A stretch of DNA of 5,664 nt from Acidobacteriota bacterium. Lineage in GTDB: Bacteria > Acidobacteriota > Terriglobia > Terriglobales > SCQP01. The notes below the pieces were generated by a model, which was not told the DNA's origin, made no database searches, and saw only the letters and a program-made list of their open reading frames with translations. Within the stretch, counting starts at the first letter, position 1. Each line of letters begins with the position of its first letter. A program made the translations under genes and the position numbers. The stretch lies in NCBI GenBank assembly GCA_021818645.1, contig JAKATS010000072.1, positions 1-5,664 on the forward strand, in the 5' to 3' direction. Shown here piece after piece: positions 5,532 to 5,664 of this stretch.

Positions 5532-5664
5532 ACCCCGCATCCATTTCAATATTCTGCGCTGGCCCGGCGATGATCCACGTTGTTGATGAATGACGAATGG
5601 CGATGGCTATGACGCTTTCCGGATTTTCGTGGCTGGGCTGGCGGCGGGGAACGGTTACGAATCA
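5532..5664. other. Right-edge region, no gene assignable
   Basis: Two overlapping plus-strand frames start here and run off the edge: ATG 5590 (MTNGDGYDAFRIFVAGLAAG) and ATG 5597 (MAMAMTLSGFSWLGWRRG). Neither has a Shine-Dalgarno or a recognisable motif. The minus strand also has open frames. I cannot tell which, if any, is real. No terminator hairpin for efp was seen. Confidence 0.3.

Noticed and set aside
1..5664. Mobile element, tRNA, rRNA or CRISPR array
   Set aside because: No transposase-like protein, terminal repeats, tRNA-like cloverleaf or regularly spaced repeats were seen on reading either strand.

Overview
The window looks like chromosomal core sequence from a moderately high-GC bacterium, most likely an acidobacterium (Acidobacteriota). 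Three things point there. An ECF sigma factor of the TIGR02999/Sigma70_ECF type is translationally coupled to a large membrane Ser/Thr kinase with a propeller-like tail. The elongation factor P has a TPGN tip loop of the kind I associate with that phylum. The remaining proteins have a matching general character. This assignment is inference from protein features, not from a database match. I see no tRNA, rRNA, insertion sequence, phage gene or CRISPR array.

Layout. Bases 1-1183 are read leftward: a CDP-alcohol phosphatidyltransferase (phospholipid synthesis, possibly a cardiolipin-synthase-type enzyme), then a small single-pass membrane protein, then the first 61 residues of a DUF3618-like protein that runs off the left edge. 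Bases 1184-1313 are a divergent promoter region with an AT-rich -10-like box for each direction. From 1314 everything reads rightward: a RimI-like GNAT acetyltransferase, whose start codon lies where transcription should begin (probably leaderless), then the sigma factor (1926-2447) and the kinase (2444-4678), which overlap by ATGA. A 289-base gap with a strong hairpin follows, then elongation factor P (4968-5531). The last 133 bases hold no gene I can support.

How the genes work together. The sigma factor and kinase form a plausible signalling unit. The kinase has a complete catalytic core in the cytoplasm, one membrane helix, and outside the membrane a beta-sandwich region followed by a six-repeat NHL-like propeller. 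The sigma factor has no visible anti-sigma partner. Its region 2.2 lacks the acidic DAED motif of ordinary ECF sigmas and reads QATA, with a threonine where an acidic residue would sit. This is the arrangement described for the kinase-activated ECF43 pairs EcfP/PknT and EcfK/PknS, so phosphorylation-dependent activation is the main hypothesis here. The left-hand operon concerns the membrane, and RimI and EF-P concern ribosome modification and translation. I see no direct functional link between these and the sigma/kinase pair.
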